From Microbulbifer agarilyticus (lineage in GTDB: Bacteria; Pseudomonadota; Gammaproteobacteria; Pseudomonadales; Cellvibrionaceae), in the NCBI RefSeq assembly GCF_001999945.1, contig NZ_CP019650.1, positions 3,901,501 to 3,965,500 on the forward strand: a stretch of 64,000 bases of DNA. Direction: 5' to 3'. A program made the translations under genes and the position numbers. Under the pieces are notes generated by a model. That model was not told the origin of the DNA. It saw only the letters and a program-made list of their open reading frames with translations, and did no database searches. Shown in pieces: positions 1 through 8,474 of the stretch. Within the stretch, counting starts at the first letter, position 1. Every line of letters begins with the position of its first letter.

Positions 1-138
1 AAAATGATGATGGAAGGCAAGTGGATGAAACCCGGCGTATGGAATATGGAACAGCTGGACCCGGATCCATTTATGGACGACCTGAATAAATACGGTTTGC
101 CGTGGCAGGAAACCTGGCTCGACAAACCGTTCCTGTAA
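1..138 (+). CDS. Carboxynorspermidine synthase (saccharopine dehydrogenase-like), C-terminal fragment
   Basis: The first 45 codons of the window are the open end of a gene that begins upstream; they finish at TAA 136-138. The residues (KWMKPGVWNMEQLDPDPF, then the end WLDKPFL) resemble the C terminus of the saccharopine dehydrogenase-like carboxynorspermidine/carboxyspermidine synthase family. That enzyme condenses aspartate semialdehyde with putrescine or diaminopropane. The next gene, 75 bp downstream on the same strand, is the decarboxylase that consumes its product, which supports the call. Only the tail is visible, so the catalytic domain cannot be checked. Confidence 0.75.
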   Translation, partial: KMMMEGKWMKPGVWNMEQLDPDPFMDDLNKYGLPWQETWLDKPFL

Positions 139-213
139 TTCGAACACCGCTTACATCCCGGGCGCACTTTCACGTAGCCCGGGACTCTCGCACTCCAGCG
201 GATGAATTGAAAT

Positions 214-1407
214 ATGGATCTGACACCCCGCAGAGACTACTTTGGCGAATTCGACCCCAGTAGGGTACCCACACCCTGCTTTGTGGTCGACGAAATTGCC
301 CTGCGCGATAACCTCGAAGTGCTGGCCGATGTGCAACAGCGCAGCGGTGCCAAGGTGCTCGCCGCACTGAAAGCCTTCTCCATGTTCAGCGTCGGGCACA
401 TCGTCGTCGAATACCTGTCCGGCACCTGTGCCAGTGGTATCAACGAGGCAAAACTCGGCTTCGAGGAATACGGCGGCAAGGATCTCGGCAAGGAAGTACA
501 TGTCTTCAGTGCAGGCTACAAAGAGCAAGAACTGGAGGAAATTCTTCAGTTTGCGCACCACGTGATATTCAACTCATTTTCGCAGTGGCATCGCTACAAG
601 CCCATGTGTCTTGCCGCACAAAAGAAGCGTTCGGAGTTGCGCTTTGGCCTGCGTATCAATCCCGAGCACTCGGAAGGCCACACGCCAATTTACGATCCAT
701 GTGCACCCTGCTCACATCTTGGCATAGTCCGTTCGCTGTTTGAAGATGAAGACCTGACCGGCATCAGCGGCCTGCACTTCCACACCTTGTGTGAACAGGA
801 TTTCGAGCCCCTGCAACGCACGATTGCGGCGGTGGAAAAGAAGTTTGGCGATCTGCTGCCACAGATTGAGTGGATCAACTTTGGCGGCGGCCACCATATT
901 ACCCGCCGGGATTATCAGGTTGAGGCGTTAATCGACGCGGTTAAGGGCTTCTCGAAAAAGCACAATGTGCAGGTTTATCTCGAACCCGGCGAAGCGGTGG
1001 CCCTGTTCTGTGGTGTGCTGGTAGGCGAAGTGATCGATCTAACCTGGAATGGCAAGCAACAGGCGATTCTGGATGTGTCCGCGACCTGCCATATGCCCGA
1101 CGTGATCGAAATGCCCTACCGCCCGGAAATTACCGGTGCCAGCCTGCCGCAGGAATTGCCCCACGCCTATTTGCTGGGCGGACAGAGCTGCCTCGCGGGG
1201 GATCGAATTGGTGAATACAGCTTTGCCGAGCCATTGAATATCGGCGACCGTTTGGTGTTTGAAGAGATGGCGTATTACACCATGGTCAAAACCAACACGT
1301 TTAATGGGATTCCGCTGCCTTCGATTGCACTGTGGAATTCGGATACGGATGAACTCCGGATGATCAAAGAGTTTGGTTATGAAGATTTTAGGAACCGTCT
1401 GTCATGA
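214..1407 (+). CDS. nspC: Carboxynorspermidine/carboxyspermidine decarboxylase
   Basis: A 397-residue PLP-dependent decarboxylase of the alanine racemase-like fold. It removes CO2 from carboxy(nor)spermidine to give (nor)spermidine, the last step of the aspartate-semialdehyde polyamine route used by many marine bacteria lacking SAM-dependent spermidine synthase. The Schiff-base lysine should be K53 in LAALKAF. The glycine-rich INFGGGHH stretch and EPGEAV bind the cofactor phosphate. The GGQSCLAGD motif holds the active-site cysteine supplied from the second subunit. Length matches the family. It follows the synthase tail by 75 bp and lies upstream of speB, which makes putrescine, so the three genes form a polyamine locus. 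No strong ribosome site precedes the ATG. Confidence 0.93.
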   Translation: MDLTPRRDYFGEFDPSRVPTPCFVVDEIALRDNLEVLADVQQRSGAKVLAALKAFSMFSVGHIVVEYLSGTCASGINEAKLGFEEYGGKDLGKEVHVFSAGYKEQELEEILQFAHHVIFNSFSQWHRYKPMCLAAQKKRSELRFGLRINPEHSEGHTPIYDPCAPCSHLGIVRSLFEDEDLTGISGLHFHTLCEQDFEPLQRTIAAVEKKFGDLLPQIEWINFGGGHHITRRDYQVEALIDAVKGFSKKHNVQVYLEPGEAVALFCGVLVGEVIDLTWNGKQQAILDVSATCHMPDVIEMPYRPEITGASLPQELPHAYLLGGQSCLAGDRIGEYSFAEPLNIGDRLVFEEMAYYTMVKTNTFNGIPLPSIALWNSDTDELRMIKEFGYEDFRNRLS

Positions 1408-1446
1408 TCTAACTTTGCTTGGGTCCGTTTTTATGTACACCGTGGC

Positions 1447-1571
1447 GGGAAGGCACCGGGTACAGATATTCGGGACCGGGCTAGGCGCCCCCCTGTGAAC
1501 CCATCCCTGGGCGCTGCGGCGCAAACATTCTGTTTGCGACGCTCCCAAATATCTGTACCCGGTACCTTCCC
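1447..1571 (-). repeat. Folded intergenic repeat, copy A
   Basis: A 125 bp element between nspC and speB; its structural sense strand is minus. The arms 1447-1475 and 1543-1571 are 29 nt inverted repeats with two differences, both U.G on the minus strand. The core holds hairpins with loops AGAAT (the only loop of the family that lost GGA) and AGGGAT. It carries about 13 extra bases (1476-1490) next to the left arm. GTGGC (1442-1446) abuts the left arm, as in most other copies. With copy B it forms a divergent composite, 1447-1754. Confidence 0.88.
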
Positions 1572-1642
1572 TTCAATTCCAACACTCGCACTGCGTAAGC
1601 TGATTTATTAATGAGTTACGGAGCACATGACCAAAATGCGAA

Positions 1643-1754
1643 GGCCGAGCGCCGGGTGTTTGTTTTCAAAAGCGTCGGCGCCATGGACGGCGCCGACGCA
1701 GCTTACAGGGACGTATTCACAGCGGTTTTGAAAACAAACACCCGGCGCTTGGCC
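1643..1754 (+). repeat. Folded intergenic repeat, copy B
   Basis: A 112 bp element, sense strand plus. Arms 1643-1671 and 1726-1754 pair over 29 nt with a single G.U. The inner hairpin has a perfect 11 bp stem (GCGTCGGCGCC with its complement) and loop ATGGAC. The second hairpin is TAC-AGGGAC-GTA. It is followed by GCCAC. It lies in sense orientation 38 bp before speB, so an nspC-speB read-through transcript would contain its fold. A 71 nt spacer separates it from copy A. Confidence 0.88.
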
Positions 1755-1792
1755 GCCACATAAGGTACTAAAGAGCCTCAAGGTAAGCCCAA

Positions 1793-2671
1793 ATGCACAC
1801 AGAAGACCCAAACATTTTCCTCGGTTCCGAAATCGAACAGCCCAAACCCGAAGAGGCACTGTTCCATATCCTACCGATCCCCTATGAGGAGACCGTCTCC
1901 TACGGAGGCGGGACCGGTAAAGGACCAGCGGCGATCATTGAAGCGTCCCACCAGCTCGAGACCTTCGACAATTTTTCGTCTCCCTGCGACCTCGGGATCT
2001 ACACACGCAAAGCGGTGGACGTTAACGGCCCAGCAGAGCAGGTTATGGAAAATATCGCCAAAGCCACAAGCGACATTTTGCAGCTCGGCAAAATGCCCGT
2101 TGGCATCGGCGGCGAACACTCGGTCACATGGGGCATTATCAAGGGCTATCTCGACGCAGGGATTAAAGACTTCGGCGTGGTGCAGATCGATGCCCATGCG
2201 GACCTGCGTGATCGATACGAAGGCCACAAGCACAGTCACGCCAGTGTGATGCGCCTGGTGTGTGAAGCGGGCATCCCACTGTATCAACTGGGTATCCGGG
2301 CGTACTGCGAAGAAGAAATTGAGGCGCGCAAACAGTATGGGGTTGGCTATATGGACGCCCACGAACTGGTGCCCACCAATATCCAATCGATCGAACTGCC
2401 TCAGAACTTCCCCAGCAAAGTGTTCTTCACCCTCGATATCGACGGCATGGACCCATCGGTCTTCCCTTCCACCGGCACCCCGGTACCGGGTGGTCTCGGC
2501 TGGTACCAGACCCTCAACCTGTTTGAATCCGTGGCCAAACAACGTGAGATCATCGGCTTCGACCTGCTGGAGTTCGCGCCCATCCGCGGTTTCCACGCCT
2601 ACGAGTTCGGGGCGGCGCAGTTGCTGTACAAATTAATGGGCATAGTACAGCGCAACCTGAACGCCAGCTGA
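1793..2671 (+). CDS. speB: Agmatinase family ureohydrolase
   Basis: A 292-residue member of the arginase/agmatinase superfamily, which hydrolyses agmatine to putrescine and urea with a binuclear manganese centre. All metal motifs are present: GGEHSVTW, DAHADLRD, the substrate loop SHASVMR, and LDIDGMDPS. FTLDID replaces the common S-F/V-DID form, a mild variation. Length is typical. AAGG sits before the ATG. The gene follows nspC, so it probably supplies putrescine to the carboxy(nor)spermidine route. A related ureohydrolase acting on N1-aminopropylagmatine is the main alternative, but no aminopropyl-transferase is seen nearby. Confidence 0.9.
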   Translation: MHTEDPNIFLGSEIEQPKPEEALFHILPIPYEETVSYGGGTGKGPAAIIEASHQLETFDNFSSPCDLGIYTRKAVDVNGPAEQVMENIAKATSDILQLGKMPVGIGGEHSVTWGIIKGYLDAGIKDFGVVQIDAHADLRDRYEGHKHSHASVMRLVCEAGIPLYQLGIRAYCEEEIEARKQYGVGYMDAHELVPTNIQSIELPQNFPSKVFFTLDIDGMDPSVFPSTGTPVPGGLGWYQTLNLFESVAKQREIIGFDLLEFAPIRGFHAYEFGAAQLLYKLMGIVQRNLNAS

Positions 2672-2773
2672 ACTGACAATTCTTAACGATGACGCGCCGT
2701 CCTTCGCTAGAAAGAACCCCCAAAAGCGGTTATTATTTGCACAGATAGTAAGTACTCGCTCGCGGGGGAATTC

Positions 2774-3430
2774 ATGAAAAAAGCGGCTAGATACCTCTTG
2801 CTGGGAGCAGGCTTCGCGGCACTGCTTTCCTTTGCATTTGCCGCACCTGCGGAGGCTCATCCCGGGCACCGCGGTCATCACCACGGCCACCTTCCGGCCT
2901 ATGGTCCACGCTACCGTCCGGTCTATGGACGCGGCTACTGGGGCCCCCGTTATCGCGGCCCGCGTATCAGTGTTGGCGTGACGGTTCCGATACTGCCGGC
3001 AGGTTACGTGAACCTGGCCGTAGGCGGTGTGCCCTATTACTACTCCGGCGGTTACTACTACCGTCCGGCACCGCGAGGCTTTGTGGTGGTCAACGCGCCG
3101 CTGGGCGCAGCGGTACTCACCCTACCCGGCAGCGCAGTGCGTGTGCAGATTGGCGGGCTAACGTATTACCAGTACGGCGCCTCCTACTACCAGTGGCGCC
3201 CACATATGAATCGCTACGTAGTGGTTCCGGCACCGGTGGCGACCGTGGCAGCAGCCCCGGTAGTGGGTGTGACCCAGCAGGCCTACTCGCCGGGTCAGGT
3301 GGTTAACGAGCTGCCGGTTGGCTACACCGCAGAAGTGATCAACGGCATCCAGTACTACCGCTACGGCGGCCACTATTTTATGCCGACCCAGCGCGATGGC
3401 CGCGAGGTCTATGTCGTGGTTCAGGTGTAA
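2774..3430 (+). CDS. Secreted Tyr/Gly-rich protein, DUF6515-like
   Basis: A 218-residue exported protein of unknown function. Residues 1-28 form a signal peptide ending APAEA. Next comes a His/Arg/Gly/Tyr-rich low-complexity part (about 29-60), a hydrophobic segment with SVGVTVPILPAGY, and two similar modules built around GVPYYYSGGYYYRP and GIQYYRYGGHYFMP. The pattern of short Tyr-rich turns followed by GFVVV resembles the DUF6515 family of periplasmic or surface proteins. GGGGG precedes the ATG at good spacing. It stands alone between speB and a convergent gene. The family name is recalled from pattern, not searched. Confidence 0.7.
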   Translation: MKKAARYLLLGAGFAALLSFAFAAPAEAHPGHRGHHHGHLPAYGPRYRPVYGRGYWGPRYRGPRISVGVTVPILPAGYVNLAVGGVPYYYSGGYYYRPAPRGFVVVNAPLGAAVLTLPGSAVRVQIGGLTYYQYGASYYQWRPHMNRYVVVPAPVATVAAAPVVGVTQQAYSPGQVVNELPVGYTAEVINGIQYYRYGGHYFMPTQRDGREVYVVVQV

Positions 3431-3457
3431 TCAACGGCGGCGAATAACTACATCAGT

Positions 3458-4576
3458 TTACAGGCCCTCGCAGGCGAGCCCGTGATAGCGGGCGAAGTCT
3501 GCGAGGGCCTTGTTGAATCCAGACATCAGTCCCGCCCGCGGTTGCTCACGCCAGTGCAACGCTTTTACGCGCAATAGCCTCGCACCCCGATCCGCCTTCA
3601 GGTCGACAACACCAGCAAACCCATCCCGGTACAAGATCGGCAGGCAGAAATAGCCAAACTTGCGCTTTGCCTCGGGTACGTAACACTCCAGCTGATAATC
3701 AAAACCAAACAACCGCTTCAGGCGTTTGCGCTGCAACACCAATGGGTCGAACGGGGACAGTAACCGCACCTTGCGCGGCACTCCCGGCGGCTCGCAGTCC
3801 AACTCTTCCGCGAGCATCAGCTCCGTACCCACTTCAACCAACTCCCCGGTTTTTTTCATCTGCACAACGGCCTCATTGATCAATGGCTTGTCGTGCTTGC
3901 GCAAATACGACATTTCGTTTGCCCGACCAAACGCCTGTGCATTTAGAAAACTGCGCACTAGATAGCGGCCATAGTCCGCATCAGTCGCCGCTGCCGTCTC
4001 GACCTGGGATGGCAGCAGGCGCTCAGGTAGATCAAACACCTTCTGAAAGCCCTCCCGGTGGCTCACCATCAACTCGCCCTCGTGGAAAAGCTGTTCGAGC
4101 GCCTTCTTCTCCTCGCTCCAACTCCACCAGCCACCCTTTGCTCGCACAAAATCGCTGGCCTTTAGTGGGCCCTCCGCACGAATCCGGTCCAATACAAAGC
4201 GGCACAGCTTTACGTTTTTTTCGAACCAGTGTTTCTGCCCTTCGCGAATACGATCCATACGCACACGGGCAAAGCGATAACTCTGCATGGGCAAATAGGC
4301 GGCAGCGTGGGACCAGTACTCAAATACCCGACGCTCGCGCTCCGCGGCCTCCAGCATCTGGATCAACTTGGCTTCACCGGGCCTGGGCAAGCGCACATGC
4401 AACTGGTGCAAATGGGCACGGGTGATTACCTGAATCGCATCCAGCTGCAAGGCGCCAAGATGGGCGATCAGGTCAGCGGCATCGCCGGGCCACGGTTGCT
4501 GAACAAATTGGCGCGCCAGCACCAGTGCACGGGCCCGATCCACTGGCAGAGGTGGAGCTTTGGTATAGGCTTTCAA
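3458..4576 (-). CDS. YcaQ/AlkX-family winged-helix DNA glycosylase
   Basis: A 372-residue protein of the YcaQ (HTH_42) family, whose members excise bulky or crosslink-type alkylation adducts from DNA. It has the family N terminus (ALVLARQFVQQPWPG) and GALQLDAIQVITRAH. Q44-L45-D46 is the QxD catalytic motif typical of the E. coli YcaQ/AlkX branch rather than the QxQ form of Streptomyces AlkZ. HAAAYLPM and PFDPLV are further family blocks. The reading frame opens at TTG (4574-4576); no better start lies upstream. It is convergent with the DUF6515-like gene and divergent from the cyclase gene, so it is probably monocistronic. Confidence 0.85.
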   Translation of the reverse strand: MKAYTKAPPLPVDRARALVLARQFVQQPWPGDAADLIAHLGALQLDAIQVITRAHLHQLHVRLPRPGEAKLIQMLEAAERERRVFEYWSHAAAYLPMQSYRFARVRMDRIREGQKHWFEKNVKLCRFVLDRIRAEGPLKASDFVRAKGGWWSWSEEKKALEQLFHEGELMVSHREGFQKVFDLPERLLPSQVETAAATDADYGRYLVRSFLNAQAFGRANEMSYLRKHDKPLINEAVVQMKKTGELVEVGTELMLAEELDCEPPGVPRKVRLLSPFDPLVLQRKRLKRLFGFDYQLECYVPEAKRKFGYFCLPILYRDGFAGVVDLKADRGARLLRVKALHWREQPRAGLMSGFNKALADFARYHGLACEGL

Positions 4577-4685
4577 AGGCTGTGCTATCCCTCAATACGT
4601 CGCATAACTGCACACCACTATCTGCGCAGCCGAGTGTAGATTCAAGACCAAGCCGTTCGAAAAATGACAACAAACGGAGAGAACA

Positions 4686-5600
4686 TTGCGCAACAGGCTC
4701 ACTTTTTTCGCCGCTTCATGGAACCGCATTAGTCATCTTAACTGGCGTCTCTTTTGGCGCTTTTCTTGGCGTTTTCTCTGGCGTTTTCTCTGGCCCAGCG
4801 CCTGCCACCTCACAGTGGTGGTGGCGCTCTGTTGGGCGAGCTTCGCGCTCGCAGAAGGATTCCCCAAGGGCCGCTGGGTGGACCTGTCCCACGATTTTGC
4901 CGATGACACCCTCTACTGGCCCACGGCCGACAAATTCCACAAAGACACGGTGTTCGCTGGGGAAACCGACAAGGGGTATTACTATTCCGCGTATAACCTG
5001 GCGGCAGCCGAACACGGCGGCACCCATGTCGATGCCCCGGTGCATTTCGGTCGCGGCCGGCAAAGTGTGGATCAGATACCCCTACAGCAACTGATCGGGC
5101 CGGCGGTGGTAATCCGGGTCGCCGGACAGATTCCGCAAGCGGGCAAGGGTGCCAATAGAAACTACCTGATCAGCGTTGCCGACATAGAACGCTGGGAGCA
5201 GCAACACGGCAAGCTCGAGAAAGACACGATCGTGTTGTTTGATACCGGCAGCGCGCAGTACTGGCCAGACCCGGTGAAATATCTGGGCACCGCAGAGCGC
5301 GGTCAGGCGGCGGTGGATAAACTGAACTTTCCCGGACTGTCACCCGAGGCGGCGATATTTTTGGCCGACGAGCGCGGTATAAAAGCGGTGGGGTTGGACA
5401 CGCCGAGTATCGACTATGGCGCGTCGAAACTATTCAAGGCGCACCGCGAATTATTCAAGCGGAATGTTCCCGCACTGGAAAACGTAACCAACCTGCAGGC
5501 GCTACCGGAGAAAGGCTTCACGCTGATTGCACTACCGATGAAAATCCGCGGTGGCAGCGGTGGGCCTACACGCGTGGTGGGATTTATTCCGGAGGATTAG
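4686..5600 (+). CDS. Exported cyclase-family (kynurenine formamidase-like) hydrolase
   Basis: A 304-residue metal-dependent hydrolase. The signature HGGTHVDAPVHF, with DLSHDF earlier, defines the cyclase/kynurenine formamidase family, which opens amide or lactone bonds with bound metal. The start is TTG with GGAGA just upstream. The leader is odd: about 35 basic-aromatic residues (LFWRFSWRFLWRFLW) precede a hydrophobic core VVVALCWASFALA, with probable cleavage before EG. The W-R-F stretch is made by a 12 bp tandem repeat (4743-4790). A later GTG near 4815 would give an ordinary short signal peptide, so the start is uncertain. Substrate is unknown. Confidence 0.8.
   Translation: MRNRLTFFAASWNRISHLNWRLFWRFSWRFLWRFLWPSACHLTVVVALCWASFALAEGFPKGRWVDLSHDFADDTLYWPTADKFHKDTVFAGETDKGYYYSAYNLAAAEHGGTHVDAPVHFGRGRQSVDQIPLQQLIGPAVVIRVAGQIPQAGKGANRNYLISVADIERWEQQHGKLEKDTIVLFDTGSAQYWPDPVKYLGTAERGQAAVDKLNFPGLSPEAAIFLADERGIKAVGLDTPSIDYGASKLFKAHRELFKRNVPALENVTNLQALPEKGFTLIALPMKIRGGSGGPTRVVGFIPED
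4743..4790 (+). repeat. 12 bp in-frame tandem repeat
   Basis: Four head-to-tail 12 bp units beginning TGGCG: two diverged (TGGCGTCTCTTT, TGGCGCTTTTCT) and two identical (TGGCGTTTTCTC). Each encodes W-R-x-x, and they build the long n-region of the cyclase leader peptide. Units are a multiple of three, so copy number can change without breaking the frame. Confidence 0.9.
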
Positions 5601-5620
5601 CAGAGTAATTGCGCCGACGC

Positions 5621-7258
5621 TTAACCCGGCGCGAGGGCATCAAGAGTATCGAGGGCTGAAGCGGCAGCGGCTGAATGCGCCAACTGTAAATACAACACTT
5701 CATAGGTCGCAGGCAGCCCAACCTCAGTGCGTTCGTTCTCATAGGCTTCGGTTAGCTTGCGCAATTTCGCCCGACTCAGCAGCCCCTTGCCCGCTTCGCG
5801 ATTCACATTGTGGGCACCAATGCTTTTAAGTTCCCGCATCAGCGATTTCACATCATCAAAATGCAATACACGCTGCTCGACCGCAGTAGTTGTTTGCAGG
5901 TGATTGGCAACACAGGCACTGTGCCAGTCACTCTCGGGCAGGAAACGATTCACATGCACCGCGTCATCCACCGCCGCCCAACTGGCTTCCAGCTCACTGA
6001 GCGTTCCCGGTAGCAGCGTGGAAATTAATACGTCGCCGGCGGGCGCCAACACCCGGCGTATTTCCGCAAACAACTGCGGCAACCGGTAACACCACTGCAA
6101 GGCAAAGCTGGAAAAGACCAGATCGATACAACCATCCGCCAGCGGTAGCTGTTCTGCATCCGCCGCCACATAGGCGTTGCTCACCGGGCGATGCGCGCGG
6201 GCAAACTGCAACATCTGCGGAGCGATATCCAGCGCGATAATTTCCGCATCGGGGAAACGTTTGCGCAGCAGTTCACTGCCGTAGCCGGTGCCACTGCCCA
6301 GGTCGAGAATTCGTCTTGGTGCGCGGTGCTCCGGGGCGCGGCTAAGCAGCTCGCGACAGACTGCGCGCTGCAGGTGGGCGGCGGCATCATAACTCGCTGC
6401 CGCACGGCCAAAAGCCCGCGCCACGGAAGCCTTTTCCAGCGGAGCGGCAGAGTTAGAAGCAGAGCCGAAGGTAGAGTCACCAAGTGAATTACCGACAAAG
6501 TCGCGAATGATCTGCGCGACTTGCGCGGGACGGCTCCGATGCGGGCAGTGCCCGGATTGCGGGATCACCTTGCACGATGCACCTAACACTTCCAACGCAC
6601 TCGCAGCCTGTACAGGTACCAGTGCATCACCTTCGCCAAACAGGTGCAGGGTTGGCACTGCAGGAGCTGCCAACAATACGCGGTTATCCAAGCTACCCAA
6701 GCACTCTAGGGCCTGCGACCAGCTTTGTGGAACCGCTGCGGGCACTTCGGCCTTCAGCGTTTTCAGCAAGCCACGCATCTCGGAATCACCGCGCGCCTGC
6801 AGGCCGGCAAAACGCTGCATATTTTTTGCCGGCGCCTCACGCTGGGCGCGACAGAAATCCGTGAATACCGTTTCCGGCATAGCCGCCGGCCAGCCATCGC
6901 TGGCGACAAAGCGCCCGTTCGCACCGATGGTCACCAGTGCCCGTACTTTGTTACTTCCAACCCGCTTGCTGCGTTCGGCAAGCTGCACTGCGAGCATGCC
7001 ACCTAGGGACCAGCCCAGTAGCAGGCAATCTTCCGGTAGCTGCGCTTCCAGCTCGGCAAGCAGGGTTTCGGTTTGCGGCCAGGGCTCGTTGATGCGCGTA
7101 CCAAAGCCCGGCAAATCCACAGTGACAATGGGGCCAGTGCCATTGAAAGTGCCGGCAACGGATTGCCACTGCTCCAACAACGGCTGCCAGCAACGGGAGT
7201 CACCGCCCCAACCATGAATCAGCGCCAGACTTTTAATTTTACCCATTGAGCGACTCAC
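5621..7258 (-). CDS. BioH-BioC fusion: pimeloyl-ACP methyl ester esterase / malonyl-ACP O-methyltransferase
   Basis: A 545-residue bifunctional biotin enzyme. Residues 1-255 are a BioH-type alpha/beta hydrolase: LALIHGWGGDS oxyanion region, nucleophile S84 in GWSLGGM, the acid in FGEGDALVPV and the base in SGHCPH. After a short Ser/Ala linker, about 275-545 form a BioC methyltransferase with SAM motif ILDLGSGTGYGSE and SSFALQWC. BioC masks malonyl-ACP as a methyl ester to start pimelate synthesis and BioH removes the ester. I choose GTG 7256-7258 because GGAGG lies 7 nt upstream and the GTGA overlaps the bioF stop, which implies translational coupling. ATG 7246 and ATG 7279 are alternatives. 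Confidence 0.93.
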   Translation of the reverse strand: MSRSMGKIKSLALIHGWGGDSRCWQPLLEQWQSVAGTFNGTGPIVTVDLPGFGTRINEPWPQTETLLAELEAQLPEDCLLLGWSLGGMLAVQLAERSKRVGSNKVRALVTIGANGRFVASDGWPAAMPETVFTDFCRAQREAPAKNMQRFAGLQARGDSEMRGLLKTLKAEVPAAVPQSWSQALECLGSLDNRVLLAAPAVPTLHLFGEGDALVPVQAASALEVLGASCKVIPQSGHCPHRSRPAQVAQIIRDFVGNSLGDSTFGSASNSAAPLEKASVARAFGRAAASYDAAAHLQRAVCRELLSRAPEHRAPRRILDLGSGTGYGSELLRKRFPDAEIIALDIAPQMLQFARAHRPVSNAYVAADAEQLPLADGCIDLVFSSFALQWCYRLPQLFAEIRRVLAPAGDVLISTLLPGTLSELEASWAAVDDAVHVNRFLPESDWHSACVANHLQTTTAVEQRVLHFDDVKSLMRELKSIGAHNVNREAGKGLLSRAKLRKLTEAYENERTEVGLPATYEVLYLQLAHSAAAASALDTLDALAPG

Positions 7259-8460
7259 GCCGGTGCCTCCACTGCGCATAACGCCGGCACCAGCGCCTGC
7301 AACAAGCCATCAATTTGGGCCTCACTATGTGCAGCGGACAGGGTGATGCGCAAACGCGCGGTGCCCGCAGGTACCGTGGGCGGACGAATAGCGCCCACCA
7401 GAAAACCCGCTTCCTGTAAACGCTCGGCGACGGCGAGCACGGTTTGCTCACAGCCGAGTAGCACGGGCTGAATGGCGCTGGTGGAGTTTTCCAGTGGCAG
7501 CTGCAGCGCCGCGGCGCGCTGGCGGAAATAATCGATGCGCTGCTGCAAGGTCTCGCGCAATGGCTGTTGCTGCATCAGCTCGAGTGCGCGCAGACACCCG
7601 GCAGCCACCGCCGGCGGCATGCCGGTGGTGTAAATGTAGGTGCGGGCAAATTGGGTAAGGTATTCGATCAGCGCTCTTGAGCCCGCGACAAAGGCACCGG
7701 CATTGCCCGCCGCTTTACCGAGGGTACCCATAAGGATCGGCGCACTGTGCTGATCCAGCCCGGCGACGGCCGCACTGCCGGCGCTGGGGTTCTCAGCGCT
7801 TCCCGTCACACCAAAGCCGTGGGCTTCATCCACCATCAACCAGGTGTCGTAACGCTGACAAAGTTCGGCCATCTGCGCGAGCGGTGCGGAGTCGCCGTCC
7901 ATGCTGTACACGCCATCCACGGCGAGCAGGATTTTTCCGCTGTTTTTTTCCCGCGCACGGCGCAGCTGAACTTCCAACGCTTCCAGGTCATTGTGGGCAA
8001 AGCGCAGGTACTGGGCACCAGAGATACGCCCGCCATCAATCAGCGAGGCGTGATTGAGTTTGTCCTGTACAACAAAATCGCCGCGGCCAACCAGCGCATT
8101 GATGACACCAACGTTGGCCATATAGCCACTGCCGAACAGCAGCGCGGCTTCGCGGCCGGTGACTTCGGCAATCTTGTTTTGCAGTTGCTGGTGGATATCG
8201 AAGTGGCCATTGACCAGATGCGAGGCCGTGGCCCCGGCACCCAGCGCGGCGCCGTGCTGCTGCGCGGCAATCACATCGGGATGGGTGGCGAGACCGAGAT
8301 AATCATTACTGCTGAAGGTAACCAGGGTACGGCCATCCACCTCGGCCACAGGGCCCGGCGCAGCCGCGAGAACTTTGTGCTTGCGGTACAGCTGCTGCGC
8401 CCGGCGTTCCGCCAGGCGCGCATCGAGAAAGTCCTGCAGGCTATTTACAACAGCGGTCAC
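7255..8460 (-). CDS. bioF: 8-amino-7-oxononanoate synthase
   Basis: A 401-residue PLP enzyme of the alpha-oxoamine synthase family. It condenses pimeloyl-ACP (or CoA) with L-alanine, the first ring-assembly step of biotin synthesis. Visible motifs: FSSNDYLGLA, GSGYMANVG, HASLIDG, DGVYSMDGD, DEAHGFGV and the PLP lysine in MGTLGKAAG. The frame opens at GTG 8458-8460, 14 bp after the bioB stop, without an obvious ribosome site. It lies between bioB and the bioH-bioC fusion in one operon on the minus strand. bioA and bioD are not in the window. Confidence 0.95.
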   Translation of the reverse strand: MTAVVNSLQDFLDARLAERRAQQLYRKHKVLAAAPGPVAEVDGRTLVTFSSNDYLGLATHPDVIAAQQHGAALGAGATASHLVNGHFDIHQQLQNKIAEVTGREAALLFGSGYMANVGVINALVGRGDFVVQDKLNHASLIDGGRISGAQYLRFAHNDLEALEVQLRRAREKNSGKILLAVDGVYSMDGDSAPLAQMAELCQRYDTWLMVDEAHGFGVTGSAENPSAGSAAVAGLDQHSAPILMGTLGKAAGNAGAFVAGSRALIEYLTQFARTYIYTTGMPPAVAAGCLRALELMQQQPLRETLQQRIDYFRQRAAALQLPLENSTSAIQPVLLGCEQTVLAVAERLQEAGFLVGAIRPPTVPAGTARLRITLSAAHSEAQIDGLLQALVPALCAVEAPA

Positions 8461-8474
8461 AGCAATAACTGAAC

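Noticed and set aside
1447..1571. Repeat copies as simple Rho-independent terminators
   Set aside because: The stems are interrupted by a 50-67 nt structured core, have no U-tract, and some copies lie next to separate true terminators (for example 18792-18823).
1643..1754. Repeat copies as insertion-sequence-derived MITEs or RAYT-type REPs
   Set aside because: Not excluded, but no target-site duplication, transposase or conserved foot tetranucleotide such as GTAG was seen, and the arms differ between copies, unlike typical MITE ends.
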